A stretch of DNA of 64,000 nucleotides. Origin: Streptomyces sp. TP-A0356. Its GTDB lineage: Bacteria; Actinomycetota; Actinomycetes; Streptomycetales; Streptomycetaceae. Below, in pieces: positions 8,310 through 16,068 of this stretch. The translations under genes and the position numbers were made by a program. The notes beneath the pieces were generated by a model that was not told the DNA's origin, searched no databases, and was given only the letters and a program-made list of their open reading frames with translations. The stretch's first letter is position 1, and each line of letters opens with the position of its first letter. The DNA is taken from the NCBI RefSeq assembly GCF_001417775.1, contig NZ_BBZJ01000018.1, forward strand, positions 331,942-395,941, in the 5' to 3' direction.

Positions 8310-9331
8310 AGCAGGGCCCCTCCGATCAGCACGCTGCAGACGACCGCGACCACCGTCGTCGCGCTGGAGAAGCGCAGCGCGAAGGCCCGCCCGAACGTGC
8401 CCGCCTGAAGCGCGATCAGCTTCAGGTCGACCATCGGCCCGACCACCATGAACGCCAGCCGGGCCAGCGGTGAGAAGCCGCTGAGCGAGGCGGCCACGAA
8501 GGCGTCGGCCTCCGAGCAGACCGCGAGAACGACGGCGAGGGCGGCCAGCAACAGCACCGACAGCCAGGTCGAGCCGGAGAACGTGTCGAGCACGGAGCGC
8601 GGGACCGTCACGTTGAACGTGGCCGCCGCCATGGCCCCGAGCACCAGGAAGCCGCCCGCGTGCAGGAAGTCGTGCTGGAAGCCGAGCCGGAACTCGTTCC
8701 ACCGGCCGTGTCCCGGCCGGTGCCCGGTGTGGCGTACGGCCGTCCTGAGCCACTCCTCGCGGCCCAGCCAGAGCCACAGCCAGCCCATCACGGCGGCGGT
8801 GGCGAGCGAGGCGAGCAGCCGGGCCAGGACCATGGCGGGGCTGCCGGGGAAGGCGACGGCCGTGGCGGTCAGCACGACCGGGTTGATGGCGGGGGCCGAC
8901 AGCAGGAACGCGAACGCGGCGGACGGGGTGACTCCACGGCTGATCAGGCTGTTCGCGACCGGCACCGACGCGCACTCGCAGCCGGGCAGCACCACCCCGG
9001 CGACCCCCGCGACCGGGACGGCGAGCACGGGCCGCTTCGGCAGCACCCGGGTGAACACGCGGGCCGGCACGAACGCGTTGATCGCGCCGGAAAGGGCCGT
9101 GCCGAGCAGCAGGAACGGCAGTGCCTGCACGGTGATGGCGAGACAGACGGTCCGCCAGGCCGCGACCGCCGGGTCGTCGGGGCCACGGACGGCGACGACG
9201 GTCACCGCGGAGGCGATCACGGGGAGCACGACGAGGAGCGACCAGGGCAGGGGCCGAGGGCGTACGGGTTCGTCGACGGTCGCCGCGGGAGCCGCGGCGA
9301 CGACCTCGGCCAGCTCATCCGTTTTCTGCAT
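8306..9331 (-). CDS. Permease (UPF0718/YcgR type), zinc-linked
   Basis: This permease of about 341 residues has eight or so hydrophobic segments arranged as two halves. The typical family motif G-C-E-C-A-S-V-P-V lies after the third helix, and S-E-A-D-A-F-V-A in the second half; both halves contain N-P-V or G-P-M-V-D turns. The family (DUF318) is found beside YcgQ/TIGR03943 proteins, and its transported substrate is unproven. Two starts are possible: ATG at 9331 with GGAG 5 bases upstream, or ATG at 9367 with GGAGGG further back. I use the shorter. The gene is divergent from the L32 paralogue, sharing a 150-bp regulatory region with a Zur-like box. Confidence 0.85.
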   Translation of the reverse strand: MQKTDELAEVVAAAPAATVDEPVRPRPLPWSLLVVLPVIASAVTVVAVRGPDDPAVAAWRTVCLAITVQALPFLLLGTALSGAINAFVPARVFTRVLPKRPVLAVPVAGVAGVVLPGCECASVPVANSLISRGVTPSAAFAFLLSAPAINPVVLTATAVAFPGSPAMVLARLLASLATAAVMGWLWLWLGREEWLRTAVRHTGHRPGHGRWNEFRLGFQHDFLHAGGFLVLGAMAAATFNVTVPRSVLDTFSGSTWLSVLLLAALAVVLAVCSEADAFVAASLSGFSPLARLAFMVVGPMVDLKLIALQAGTFGRAFALRFSSATTVVAVVCSVLIGGALL

Positions 9332-9420
9332 GCTCGCTCCGAAAGGTCGGATGTTCTGACTGAACATAGCGGGCACCGCCCCTCCCTCCGGGGCACCGCC
9401 ACGCGCGGAGTTTTTCGTAA

Positions 9421-9435
9421 TGGGATCCATTTTCA
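9421..9435. promoter_or_regulatory. Candidate Zur operator between permease and rpmF paralogue
   Basis: The 15-mer TGGGATCCATTTTCA matches 11 of 15 positions of the actinobacterial Zur consensus TGAAAATCATTTTCA as I remember it; the right half-site is perfect. It sits between two divergent transcription units whose products (cysteine-free L32, CobW GTPase, permease) are typical Zur targets. A weak minus-10-like TAGCGT overlaps its right edge at 9438-9443. Confidence 0.5.
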
Positions 9436-9483
9436 TGTAGCGTTTCGCCCCACCCACCCACGAGGTCCACGGAGGAGGCCCCC

Positions 9484-9654
9484 ATGGCCGTGCCCAAACG
9501 AAAGATGTCCCGCAGCAACACACGTCACCGCCGCGCCCAGTGGAAGGCCACCACCCCGTGGCTCGTCCCCGTCACGGTCGACGGCGTGCGCCACCTCGTA
9601 CCGCAGCATCTGGTCAGGGCGTACGAGCGCGGGTTGCTGCGCCCCGGGGACTGA
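9484..9654 (+). CDS. rpmF: Ribosomal protein bL32, zinc-independent (cysteine-free) paralogue
   Basis: The protein has 56 residues and begins M-A-V-P-K-R-K-M-S-R-S-N-T-R-H-R-R-A-Q-W, the unmistakable bL32 N terminus. The C-terminal half lacks the CxxC pairs that bind zinc in the normal L32, so this is the C-minus form. In Streptomyces such paralogues replace the zinc-containing protein when zinc is scarce and are repressed by Zur. GGAGGAGG lies 6 bases before the ATG. The CobW gene starts only 6 bp after the stop, so they form one transcript. The candidate Zur box lies about 50 bp upstream. Confidence 0.92.
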   Translation: MAVPKRKMSRSNTRHRRAQWKATTPWLVPVTVDGVRHLVPQHLVRAYERGLLRPGD

Positions 9655-9660
9655 GCGGCG

Positions 9661-10842
9661 ATGGCGTACCAGACGGAGATCCAGGACGACCGCCTCCCCG
9701 TCACCGTCCTCTCCGGCTTCCTCGGCGCCGGCAAGACCACCCTCCTCAACCATGTCCTCGGCAACCGCGAGGGCATGCGGGTAGCGGTCATCGTAAACGA
9801 CATGAGCGAAGTCAACATCGACGCCGCCCTCGTCCGCGGCGGCGACGCCGCTCTCTCCCGCACCGAGGAACGCCTGGTCGAGATGACCAACGGGTGCATC
9901 TGCTGCACCCTGCGCGACGACCTGCTGGAGGAGGTCGACCGGCTGGCCCGCGAGGGCCGCTTCGACTACCTCCTCGTCGAGTCCTCCGGCATCAGCGAAC
10001 CCATGCCGGTGGCGGCCACCTTCGCCTTCGCCCGCGACGACGGCGCCACCCTCGGCGACCTCGCCCGTCTGGACACGATGGTCACGGTCGTCGACGCGGC
10101 GAACTTCCTGCCGGAGCTGGCCGGCGGCGACGAACTCCTCGCACGCGGCCTGGACCAGTACGAGGACGACGAGCGCACGGTCAGCGATCTGCTGGTGGAC
10201 CAGATCGAGTTCGCCGACGTCATCGTCGTCAACAAGCTCGACCTGGTCGACGCGCAGGCCGCCGACCGCCTCCGGGCGGCCCTCGCCCGCCTCAACCCGG
10301 CGGCCCGCATCCTCCCCGCGGTCCGCGGCCGGGTCCGCCTCCACGACGTCCTCGGCACCCGCCTCTTCCACCTGGACCGCGCCCAGCAGGCACCCGGCTG
10401 GGTACGGGAACTGAACGGCGACCACGTGCCCGAGACGGAGGAGTACGGCATCTCCTCCACCGTCTTCCGCGCCGAACGCCCCTTCCACCCCGGCCGGTTG
10501 TGGACCTTCGTCACCGAGGACATGGACAGCGGCGCGTTCGGGGAGATCCTGCGCTCCAAGGGGTTCTTCACCCTCGCGAGCCGTCCCCACGTCACCGGAC
10601 TGTGGTCGCAGGCCGGTTCCGTGGCCCGCTTCGAGCCCTCGGCGGCCCGCGACACCGACGGCCCGTACGCGCAGGAACTCGTCCTCATCGGGACGCGGTT
10701 GGACGCCGGGGCCCTGCACTCCGCCCTCACCGGCTGCCTGCTGCGGGACGGCGAAGGCCTCCCCGACGTCGATCCGTTCCCCGCCTGGGACACCTACGGC
10801 ATCGACGACACCTGCGAACACGAACACACCATTCCCACCTAG
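9661..10842 (+). CDS. CobW/COG0523-family GTPase, probable zinc metallochaperone
   Basis: This 393-residue P-loop GTPase has the Walker A motif GFLGAGKTT near residue 20, the family's metal site GCICCTLR (CxCC) near residue 80, a Walker B-like LLVESSG, and the NKLD guanine motif near residue 198. The C-terminal CobW_C domain covers about residues 260-380 and ends in a His/Glu-rich tail (EHEHT). COG0523 proteins beside C-minus ribosomal proteins and Zur sites usually deliver zinc to essential enzymes under starvation. It is cotranscribed with rpmF (6-bp gap) and probably with the ATPase that follows 10 bp downstream. Confidence 0.9.
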   Translation: MAYQTEIQDDRLPVTVLSGFLGAGKTTLLNHVLGNREGMRVAVIVNDMSEVNIDAALVRGGDAALSRTEERLVEMTNGCICCTLRDDLLEEVDRLAREGRFDYLLVESSGISEPMPVAATFAFARDDGATLGDLARLDTMVTVVDAANFLPELAGGDELLARGLDQYEDDERTVSDLLVDQIEFADVIVVNKLDLVDAQAADRLRAALARLNPAARILPAVRGRVRLHDVLGTRLFHLDRAQQAPGWVRELNGDHVPETEEYGISSTVFRAERPFHPGRLWTFVTEDMDSGAFGEILRSKGFFTLASRPHVTGLWSQAGSVARFEPSAARDTDGPYAQELVLIGTRLDAGALHSALTGCLLRDGEGLPDVDPFPAWDTYGIDDTCEHEHTIPT

Positions 10843-10852
10843 GAGTTGCCCG

Positions 10853-11812
10853 ATGCGCGTCGCGTTCGTCGGCAAGGGCGGCAGTGGCAAGACCACGCTG
10901 TCCGCCCTCTTCGCCCGCCACTTAAGCCGTTCCGGCGCCCCCGTCGTCGCCATCGACGGGGACATCAACCAGCACCTCGCCCACGCCCTGGGCCTCGACG
11001 AGGACGAGTCCTTCCCGGCCCCGCCGCTCAGCGCGCACCTCGGCGAGGTCAAGGACTTCCTGCGAGGCACGAACCCACGGATCGCCTCCCGCGAGGCGAT
11101 GATCAAGACCACTCCGCCGGGCCGCGGCTCCCGACTGCTGCGGCTGCTCGGCGACGACGAGATCCACGCCCGGCATCTGCACGAGGTCGGCGGGGTGCCG
11201 CTGATGGTGACCGGCGCCTTCGACGAGAGCGACCTCGGTGTGGCCTGCTACCACTCCAAGCTCGGCGCGGTCGAGCTGTACCTCAACCATCTCGTGGACG
11301 GCTCCGGCGAGTACGTCGTCGTCGACATGACCGCCGGCGCCGACGCCTTCGCCTCCGGCCTGTTCACCCGCTTCGACAAGACGTTCCTGGTCGTCGAGCC
11401 GACCCGCAAGAGCGTCTCCGTGCACCGCCAGTACCGGGAGCACGCCGCCGAGTTCGGCGTCCCGGTCGCCGTCGTCGGCAACAAGGTCGCCGACGAGGAC
11501 GATCTGCTCTTCCTCAAGGAGCACGTGGGCGACGACCTGGTGGCCCACTGCGTGCGGTCCGACTTCGTACGCGCCCAGGAACAGGGTCGGGCAGAAGGCG
11601 AGTTGGAGCCGCACAACGCGCATGCGCTGCGCCTGCTTCGGGACGCCGTCGACGCCCGCACGAAGGACTGGGACGCGTTCCAGAAGCACGCCGTCGAGTT
11701 CCATCTGCGCAACGCCGCCGCCTGGGCCGACCGGGCCACCGGGCACGACCTCGCCACCCAGGTCGACCCGGACTTCCGCCACGGCCCGGTGGCGCTCGCA
11801 CCCGGCCACTGA
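10853..11812 (+). CDS. CooC/ParA-like P-loop ATPase
   Basis: This 319-residue SIMIBI-class ATPase has the deviant Walker A GKGGSGKTT at residues 7-15, the switch segment I-D-G-D-I-N, and a Walker B-like V-V-V-D-M-T-A-G. The fold resembles CooC (nickel insertion) and MinD/ParA relatives. It follows the CobW gene by 10 bp and precedes the SCO5389-like gene by 44 bp, so it looks like part of the metal-responsive transcript. A metallochaperone or metal-insertase role is inferred from context, and the family also includes partition ATPases. No ParB-like partner or parS-like repeat is nearby, which argues against plasmid-type partition. Confidence 0.8.
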   Translation: MRVAFVGKGGSGKTTLSALFARHLSRSGAPVVAIDGDINQHLAHALGLDEDESFPAPPLSAHLGEVKDFLRGTNPRIASREAMIKTTPPGRGSRLLRLLGDDEIHARHLHEVGGVPLMVTGAFDESDLGVACYHSKLGAVELYLNHLVDGSGEYVVVDMTAGADAFASGLFTRFDKTFLVVEPTRKSVSVHRQYREHAAEFGVPVAVVGNKVADEDDLLFLKEHVGDDLVAHCVRSDFVRAQEQGRAEGELEPHNAHALRLLRDAVDARTKDWDAFQKHAVEFHLRNAAAWADRATGHDLATQVDPDFRHGPVALAPGH

Positions 11813-11856
11813 ATCCGAACCGCAGCAGCCCCCTCACACAGACAGGACGCCCCTGC

Positions 11857-12249
11857 ATGTCTCTCGACGTCTCCCCGCAGCTGCTCGCCGAAGCCGAGAC
11901 GGGCCCGGTGCGCGAAGAGGACTTCGTGGACACGGTCCGCACCTCCCTGCCGTACGCCTACGATCTGATCGCTCGTCTGGCCGCAGAACTGCGCGGCGGC
12001 ACCGCGGAGTTCGCCGACAACCAGACCCCGCCGCCGTCCGAGAAGGAGCGCGGGCAGCTGCTGCGCGCGCTGTCCAGCGACGCGATCCGGGGCAGCCTGG
12101 AGCGGCACTTCGGGGTGGCGCTGGCCTTCCAGAACTGCCACCGCGTGGCCGTCTTCCGTCCCGAGGACCGCGGCGGCGCGACCCACACCCGCTTCACGTC
12201 GCTGCGCGCCCAGATCCTCAACCAGTCACCCGAGTTCCGCGACTGCTGA
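11857..12249 (+). CDS. SCO5389-family protein
   Basis: The protein has 130 residues, is soluble and has no signal or membrane segment. Its sequence (M-S-L-D-V-S-P start, central FADNQTPPP, LLRALSSDAIRG, F-Q-N-C-H-R-V-A-V-F and the C-terminal LNQSPEFRDC) agrees throughout with my memory of the Streptomyces SCO5389 family, whose role is unknown. A Cys-His pair in the middle and a Cys as the last residue could bind metal, but this is speculation. It is the last gene of the rightward rpmF-cobW-ATPase run. Confidence 0.75.
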   Translation: MSLDVSPQLLAEAETGPVREEDFVDTVRTSLPYAYDLIARLAAELRGGTAEFADNQTPPPSEKERGQLLRALSSDAIRGSLERHFGVALAFQNCHRVAVFRPEDRGGATHTRFTSLRAQILNQSPEFRDC

Positions 12250-12382
12250 CCTCCCGGCCCGGACCCCGGCGGCTCACGGTGTGACGACCCCCACATCGTG
12301 GGCCGCGGATTTTACCTGCGGAAAAGGTTCTTGACTCCCGTCGCACGCGTACCCCTGGGCGTCCGAACAACCAGGAGGTGCC

Positions 12383-13126
12383 ATGCGCATTTCACGGAAC
12401 GCGGCGGGAACCGTCTTCGTGGCGGGCGCCCTGATGCTGACGCTGACGGCGCTCGCCTATCCCACCATGCTGGGACTGCAGACCACGTCGAGCGCCCCTA
12501 ACCGCGTGATCGCGAACACCTCGGCGGGGCCGCTGACCGAGGCGGACCGCGACTTCGTCGTCAAGGTACGGGCCGCGGGCCTGTGGGAGTTCCCCTCCGG
12601 GGAGCTGGCCCTGAAGAAGGGCACGTCCCCGGCCGTGCGCACGGCGGGACAGCACCTGGTCAACGGGCACGTCAACCTGGACATCACCTGCCGCAAGGTG
12701 GCCACGCAGCTGGGCATCACGCTGCCGAACCAGGCGAGTCCGCAGCAGCAGGGATTCGTGGCCACGCTGACCTCGGACCAGGGCAAGCAGTTCGACCAGG
12801 ACCTCGCGAACATCCTGCGCATGACGCACGGCGCGATCTTCCCGGTCATCGCCAACATCCGCGCCACCACCAGGAACACCCTGGTCCGCCAGCTCGCCGA
12901 CCAGGCCAACGACACGGTCCTCGACCACATCACGGTGATGGAGCAGACGGGTCTGGTGAACTTCGACCAGGTCCTGTTCCAGCAGACGACACCGCCCAAG
13001 GACCCGAAGAGCAACCTCACCCCGCCGGCGCCACAGCCCGGCGAGCCGACCGTGGTCCTCTCCCCGCCTCCGGGCTTCACACCGCCGCCGTCGACGACGC
13101 CCTCGCCCGTGCCGACCACGGGCTGA
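12383..13126 (+). CDS. Secreted DUF4142 protein with proline-rich tail
   Basis: The 247-residue product starts with a signal peptide or signal anchor (hydrophobic about 9-32, no clear AXA site). A DUF4142 helical domain (about 50-195) follows: D-R-D-F-V-V-K-V-R-A-A-G-L-W-E-F and V-R-T-A-G-Q-H-L-V-N-G-H are typical, with the paired His expected in this ferritin-like fold. The C-terminal 50 residues are Pro/Thr/Ser-rich, as in wall-spanning linkers. AGGAGG lies 5 bases before the ATG. A TTGACT hexamer at about 12330 may be the minus-35 of its promoter. DUF4142 proteins are envelope proteins of unclear function. Confidence 0.85.
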   Translation: MRISRNAAGTVFVAGALMLTLTALAYPTMLGLQTTSSAPNRVIANTSAGPLTEADRDFVVKVRAAGLWEFPSGELALKKGTSPAVRTAGQHLVNGHVNLDITCRKVATQLGITLPNQASPQQQGFVATLTSDQGKQFDQDLANILRMTHGAIFPVIANIRATTRNTLVRQLADQANDTVLDHITVMEQTGLVNFDQVLFQQTTPPKDPKSNLTPPAPQPGEPTVVLSPPPGFTPPPSTTPSPVPTTG

Positions 13127-13205
13127 GCGAACGTCACGTGCGGGGCCGACGGGACCCGCCCCCCGCCCCCCACATCCGGGGCCCGTCGGCCGAATCTCAG
13201 AAAGG

Positions 13206-13245
13206 AGGGCCCGGCGCTCACCGGGGGAATAGAGCGCCGGGCCCT
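13206..13245. terminator. Strong bidirectional terminator between DUF4142 and LAXTG genes
   Basis: A perfect 14-bp inverted repeat (13206-13219 and 13232-13245) with a 12-base loop, followed by TT. A second hairpin with 10-bp arms (13144-13153 and 13182-13191) precedes it. The two serve the convergent genes on either side. Confidence 0.85.
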
Positions 13246-13276
13246 TTGGAGGATGGCCTAGAAGAACGCCGGAGGC

Positions 13277-13371
13277 GTCATACGCCGGGCGCCATGCGCG
13301 GGGCGCCATACGCGGGGCGTCGTACGCGGGGCGTCGTACGCCGGGCGTCATCGCGGGGCGTCATGCGCGGC
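13277..13371. repeat. Seven tandem 14-bp repeats at the 3' end of the LAXTG gene
   Basis: Units start at 13277, 13291, 13305, 13319, 13333, 13347 and 13360. Most are 14 bases of the type GTCATACGCCGGGC with a few substitutions; the sixth lacks one base and the last is incomplete. They sit between the terminator at 13206 and the stop codon of the surface-protein gene at 13361. Confidence 0.85.
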
Positions 13372-14290
13372 TGCGGGAGGTGCGTCGCCGGGCGGCGAAC
13401 GCGATACCCGCGCCCGCCGCGACCAGCGCCGCCGCACCGGCCGCGATCGGCAGCGCGTTGCCGCCGCCGGTCTCGGCGAGACCGCCGGGCGGGGTGGACG
13501 AGCCCCCGTTCGGCGTCGGCGCCGGAGGCGTGCTCGACACCTCGGCCGGCGGGGTCGAGGTCGACGCCGACGGGGAGGCCGGGGTGGCGGGGCTCGACGC
13601 GGGCGGGGTGGTGACCGGCGCGGACGCGGGCGGCGTCGAGGCGGGCGGGGTGGTCGCCGGGGTGCTCGGCGACGGGGCCGCGCAGTCCTTGGTACCGCCG
13701 TTCCAGGACGCGATCAGCTTGTCCTTGATGACCGGGCGGTCCGGGCCCTTGGGCAGGTCACCGTGCTCGAAGCCGTCGTTCGCGCCGAAGTCGCCGTCGA
13801 ACTTCACCTTGCCCCGGTACAGGTCGATCTGCCCGAAGCAGCCCGCGTCCGGAACCGCGATGTCCAGCGAGTCGGTCTCCCCCTGCTTCACCGTCACGGA
13901 GTCGAAGTCATGGAAGACCTGCGGGCCGGAGATGTTGAAGGTGGCGCCGTGCGTCCGGTAGGAGGCGAGGGAGGCCGTGCAGGTGGACGCTTCACCCGCG
14001 GCCCGCACCTTGATGTGGACCTTGCCGTCCTCGGTCGGCTTCAGGTTCTGGTCGTCCACCCGGACCGAGTCGGTGAAGGCGGTGCCGTCCAGCGAGAACT
14101 GGCAGCGGTCGGCCTCGGTGACCGTGCCCGGGCCTGTGCCGGACGCGTAGCCGTGGCCCGCCCTGTCCCAGCCGTCGCCACCGGGCGTGTCCGTGGCCCA
14201 GGCGGCGCCGCCGGTCACCGCGGTGAGAGTGAGCGCCGCGGCACCCGTCCCCAGCAGGCGGCGTACGGTGACATGTCTCGCATCGGGCAT
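13361..14290 (-). CDS. Sortase-anchored (LAXTG) cell-wall surface protein
   Basis: The 309-residue protein has a signal peptide (R-R-L-L-G-T-G then a hydrophobic core, cleavage after A-W-A near residue 35). It continues with a beta-rich domain with four Cys residues (about 60-215) and a long Pro/Thr/Ser/Ala linker (about 215-275). At the C terminus is the sorting signal L-A-E-T-G, followed by a hydrophobic helix and an Arg-rich tail. LAXTG is the form recognised by class E sortases of Streptomyces. The ATG at 14290 has GGGGGA at the right distance. An upstream ATG at 14308 is in frame but has no ribosome site. The linker should span the peptidoglycan. The ligand of the Cys-containing domain is unknown. 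Confidence 0.88.
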   Translation of the reverse strand: MPDARHVTVRRLLGTGAAALTLTAVTGGAAWATDTPGGDGWDRAGHGYASGTGPGTVTEADRCQFSLDGTAFTDSVRVDDQNLKPTEDGKVHIKVRAAGEASTCTASLASYRTHGATFNISGPQVFHDFDSVTVKQGETDSLDIAVPDAGCFGQIDLYRGKVKFDGDFGANDGFEHGDLPKGPDRPVIKDKLIASWNGGTKDCAAPSPSTPATTPPASTPPASAPVTTPPASSPATPASPSASTSTPPAEVSSTPPAPTPNGGSSTPPGGLAETGGGNALPIAAGAAALVAAGAGIAFAARRRTSRSRA

Positions 14291-14644
14291 GCGGTCCCCC
14301 AACTTCATGAGCCGAGACCCGGCTACGGCAGCTGGCAGCGCGAAGCCGCCGGGACCGTGGCCGGGAAGGAGTGGTCGAAGAGAAACACTGCGCTCACTGG
14401 TCACATGAGTCACATTGCGAGCACATATTCGATCAGCGCCCGGGGCGTGTCAACCTCGTTGAAACCATGACGACTTCACTGGTCATCACGTTTCGGCCAC
14501 ATTGGGAATGACTCATTCCGTTCACCCGGCGAGCCCGAGAAGACCTCGACCGCCGCACGGACGACCAGCCCATGGCTGGACGACACCTTCGACGACCCGC
14601 GGGACGAGGTCCTGCACGAGTACGAGGCCGGGACCGGGCGTCCC
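14291..14644. other. Intergenic region without a supported gene; contains a perfect 15-bp palindrome
   Basis: This 354-bp stretch lies upstream of the LAXTG gene and downstream of the NiCoT gene, which both point leftward. It is less GC-rich around 14390-14520. GGAATGACTCATTCC at 14505-14519 is a perfect odd palindrome. I see no gene on either strand. Confidence 0.6.
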
Positions 14645-15754
14645 CTACTCGGCGCCCTGCTCCGCCGGCCGGGCCAGTCCCGCCGTCCACTTCTCCTCGA
14701 TGCGCCCGACCTTCCACACCACCAGGGCGAGCACCCACGTGGCGAAGAACATCGCGACGATCACGAACCCGAGGGTGTTGAGGTCGACTCCCGCGATCCA
14801 GTCCCAGAACACCCCGTGCAGCCGGAGCTTCTCGGCGAGCAGGCCGAGCAGCTCGACCGTGCCGATGATCAGCGCGACGGCCACGGACAGACCCGTGATG
14901 GTGAGGTTGTAGTAGACCTTGCGGACCGGCTTGGAGAACGCCCACCCGTACGCGAAGTTCATGAACGAACCGTCGATCGTGTCGAGAAGCGACATGCCTG
15001 CCGCGAAGAGGACGGGCAGGCACAGGATCGCGTACCAGGGCAGACCCGAGGCGGCGCCGGAACCGGCCAGGACGAGGAGCGCGATCTCCGTGGCGGTGTC
15101 GAAGCCGAGGCCGAAGAGCAGGCCCAGCGGGTACATCTGCCAGGGCTTGGTGATCGACCTCATCACTCGGCCGAGGATGCGGTTCATGAAACCGCGGTTG
15201 TCGAGCTGCTCCTCCAGGGCCGCCTCGTCGAACTGTCCGGAGCGCATCTGCCGGAAGACCTTCCAGATGCCGGCCAGGATGACGAGGTTGATCCCGGCGA
15301 TGACGTAGAGGAAGGTGCCGGAGACCGTCGTGCCGATCAGGCCCGTGATGTTGTGCAGTTCGGAGTTGTCGTCGCGGACCGGCCCGGCCAACGTCCTGAT
15401 GCCCAGCGAGAGCAGCAGCGCCAGGCCGAAGACGACGCTGGAGTGACCGAGCGAGAACCAGAACCCGACCGACAGCGGACGTTGTCCCTCACCCATCAGC
15501 TTCCGGGTGGTGTTGTCGATCGCGGCGATGTGGTCCGCGTCGAAGGCGTGCCGCATCCCCAGCGTGTACGCGGTCACGCCGATGCCGACGCCGAAGGACT
15601 TCTCGCCGATGCTGTAGTGCTCGGGCGCGACGATCCCGACGAGCGTGAACCAGCCGATGACGTGCAGCGCCAGCACGAACGCGGCCATCCCGCCGAGTCG
15701 GCCCCACTCCTGCCGCGTGATGGACATGCGCATCCGGGAGGAGGACGGAGGCAT
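14645..15754 (-). CDS. NiCoT-family nickel/cobalt permease (HoxN/NixA type)
   Basis: This 369-residue polytopic membrane protein has about eight helices. The family signature H-A-F-D-A-D-H-I-A-A-I-D-N-T-T-R-K lies in the second helix region (about residue 70), where the His and Asp residues select Ni or Co. The second signature L-G-H-S-S-V-V and the third L-G-F-D-T-A-T-E are also present. The transporter imports Ni(II) or Co(II) by itself and so may feed urease, Ni-superoxide dismutase or cobalamin synthesis; none of those genes is here. I use the ATG at 15754, with AAAGG about 12 bases upstream. A Nur-like box at 15840-15856 lies about 85 bp upstream and would fit nickel-dependent repression. 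Confidence 0.93.
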   Translation of the reverse strand: MPPSSSRMRMSITRQEWGRLGGMAAFVLALHVIGWFTLVGIVAPEHYSIGEKSFGVGIGVTAYTLGMRHAFDADHIAAIDNTTRKLMGEGQRPLSVGFWFSLGHSSVVFGLALLLSLGIRTLAGPVRDDNSELHNITGLIGTTVSGTFLYVIAGINLVILAGIWKVFRQMRSGQFDEAALEEQLDNRGFMNRILGRVMRSITKPWQMYPLGLLFGLGFDTATEIALLVLAGSGAASGLPWYAILCLPVLFAAGMSLLDTIDGSFMNFAYGWAFSKPVRKVYYNLTITGLSVAVALIIGTVELLGLLAEKLRLHGVFWDWIAGVDLNTLGFVIVAMFFATWVLALVVWKVGRIEEKWTAGLARPAEQGAE

Positions 15755-16068
15755 GGAGTGGGGCCTTTCTTCGCGGGGAGGTGCAATCCCCTCTTTCTCC
15801 GGGTACTGCGATCCCCACCTTGGTGCAGCAGTGTGCTAGTTGCAAGAAAGTCGCAGTAAAGCCTCGGCGGTTCCGGCGGGGCGGCGCGCGGGCCGGGCGG
15901 CGGGAACGGGTCCCCCGCACGGGTGACTTCCGATGCCCACCCCTCGGCTTGGGAACTTCTTTACCTTCATGGTCGGTTCAACGGGCAGCGGGTCGGCGTA
16001 CGGCGTCAGCGGTCGCCGGCCGGCAGCGAACAGACGATGAGTGCGACCAGTGAAGGAGCGACACCGGC
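15755..16068. other. Divergent intergenic region between NiCoT gene and spo0M remnant
   Basis: This 314-bp stretch holds the NiCoT leader with the Nur-like box and, at its right end, the GAAGGAG ribosome site of the spo0M remnant. No B12-box or other riboswitch core is visible in the short NiCoT leader. Confidence 0.55.
15840..15856. promoter_or_regulatory. Candidate Nur (nickel-uptake regulator) box
   Basis: TTGCAA, 5 bases, TCGCAG: the left half matches the Streptomyces Nur half-site perfectly and the right half matches 4 of 6 bases of TTGCAA, with exactly the 5-base spacer I remember for Nur. Location upstream of a nickel/cobalt permease supports it. The consensus is recalled, not searched. 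Confidence 0.45.

Noticed and set aside
7311..8975. A 554-codon fusion frame extending the TIGR03943 protein upstream
   Set aside because: The upstream part overlaps the complete permease gene on the same strand in another frame. The GTG at 8309 gives the normal family N terminus.
10853..11812. A plasmid-type ParA partition system
   Set aside because: No ParB gene, no parS-like repeats and no replication genes nearby. Context favours a metallochaperone-type ATPase.
13277..13371. A CRISPR array
   Set aside because: Repeats are 14 bp, directly adjacent with no spacers, and no cas genes are present.
14816..15859. A 347-codon plus-strand frame across the NiCoT gene
   Set aside because: Antisense to a complete NiCoT permease, with Asp/Arg/Gln-rich shadow text.
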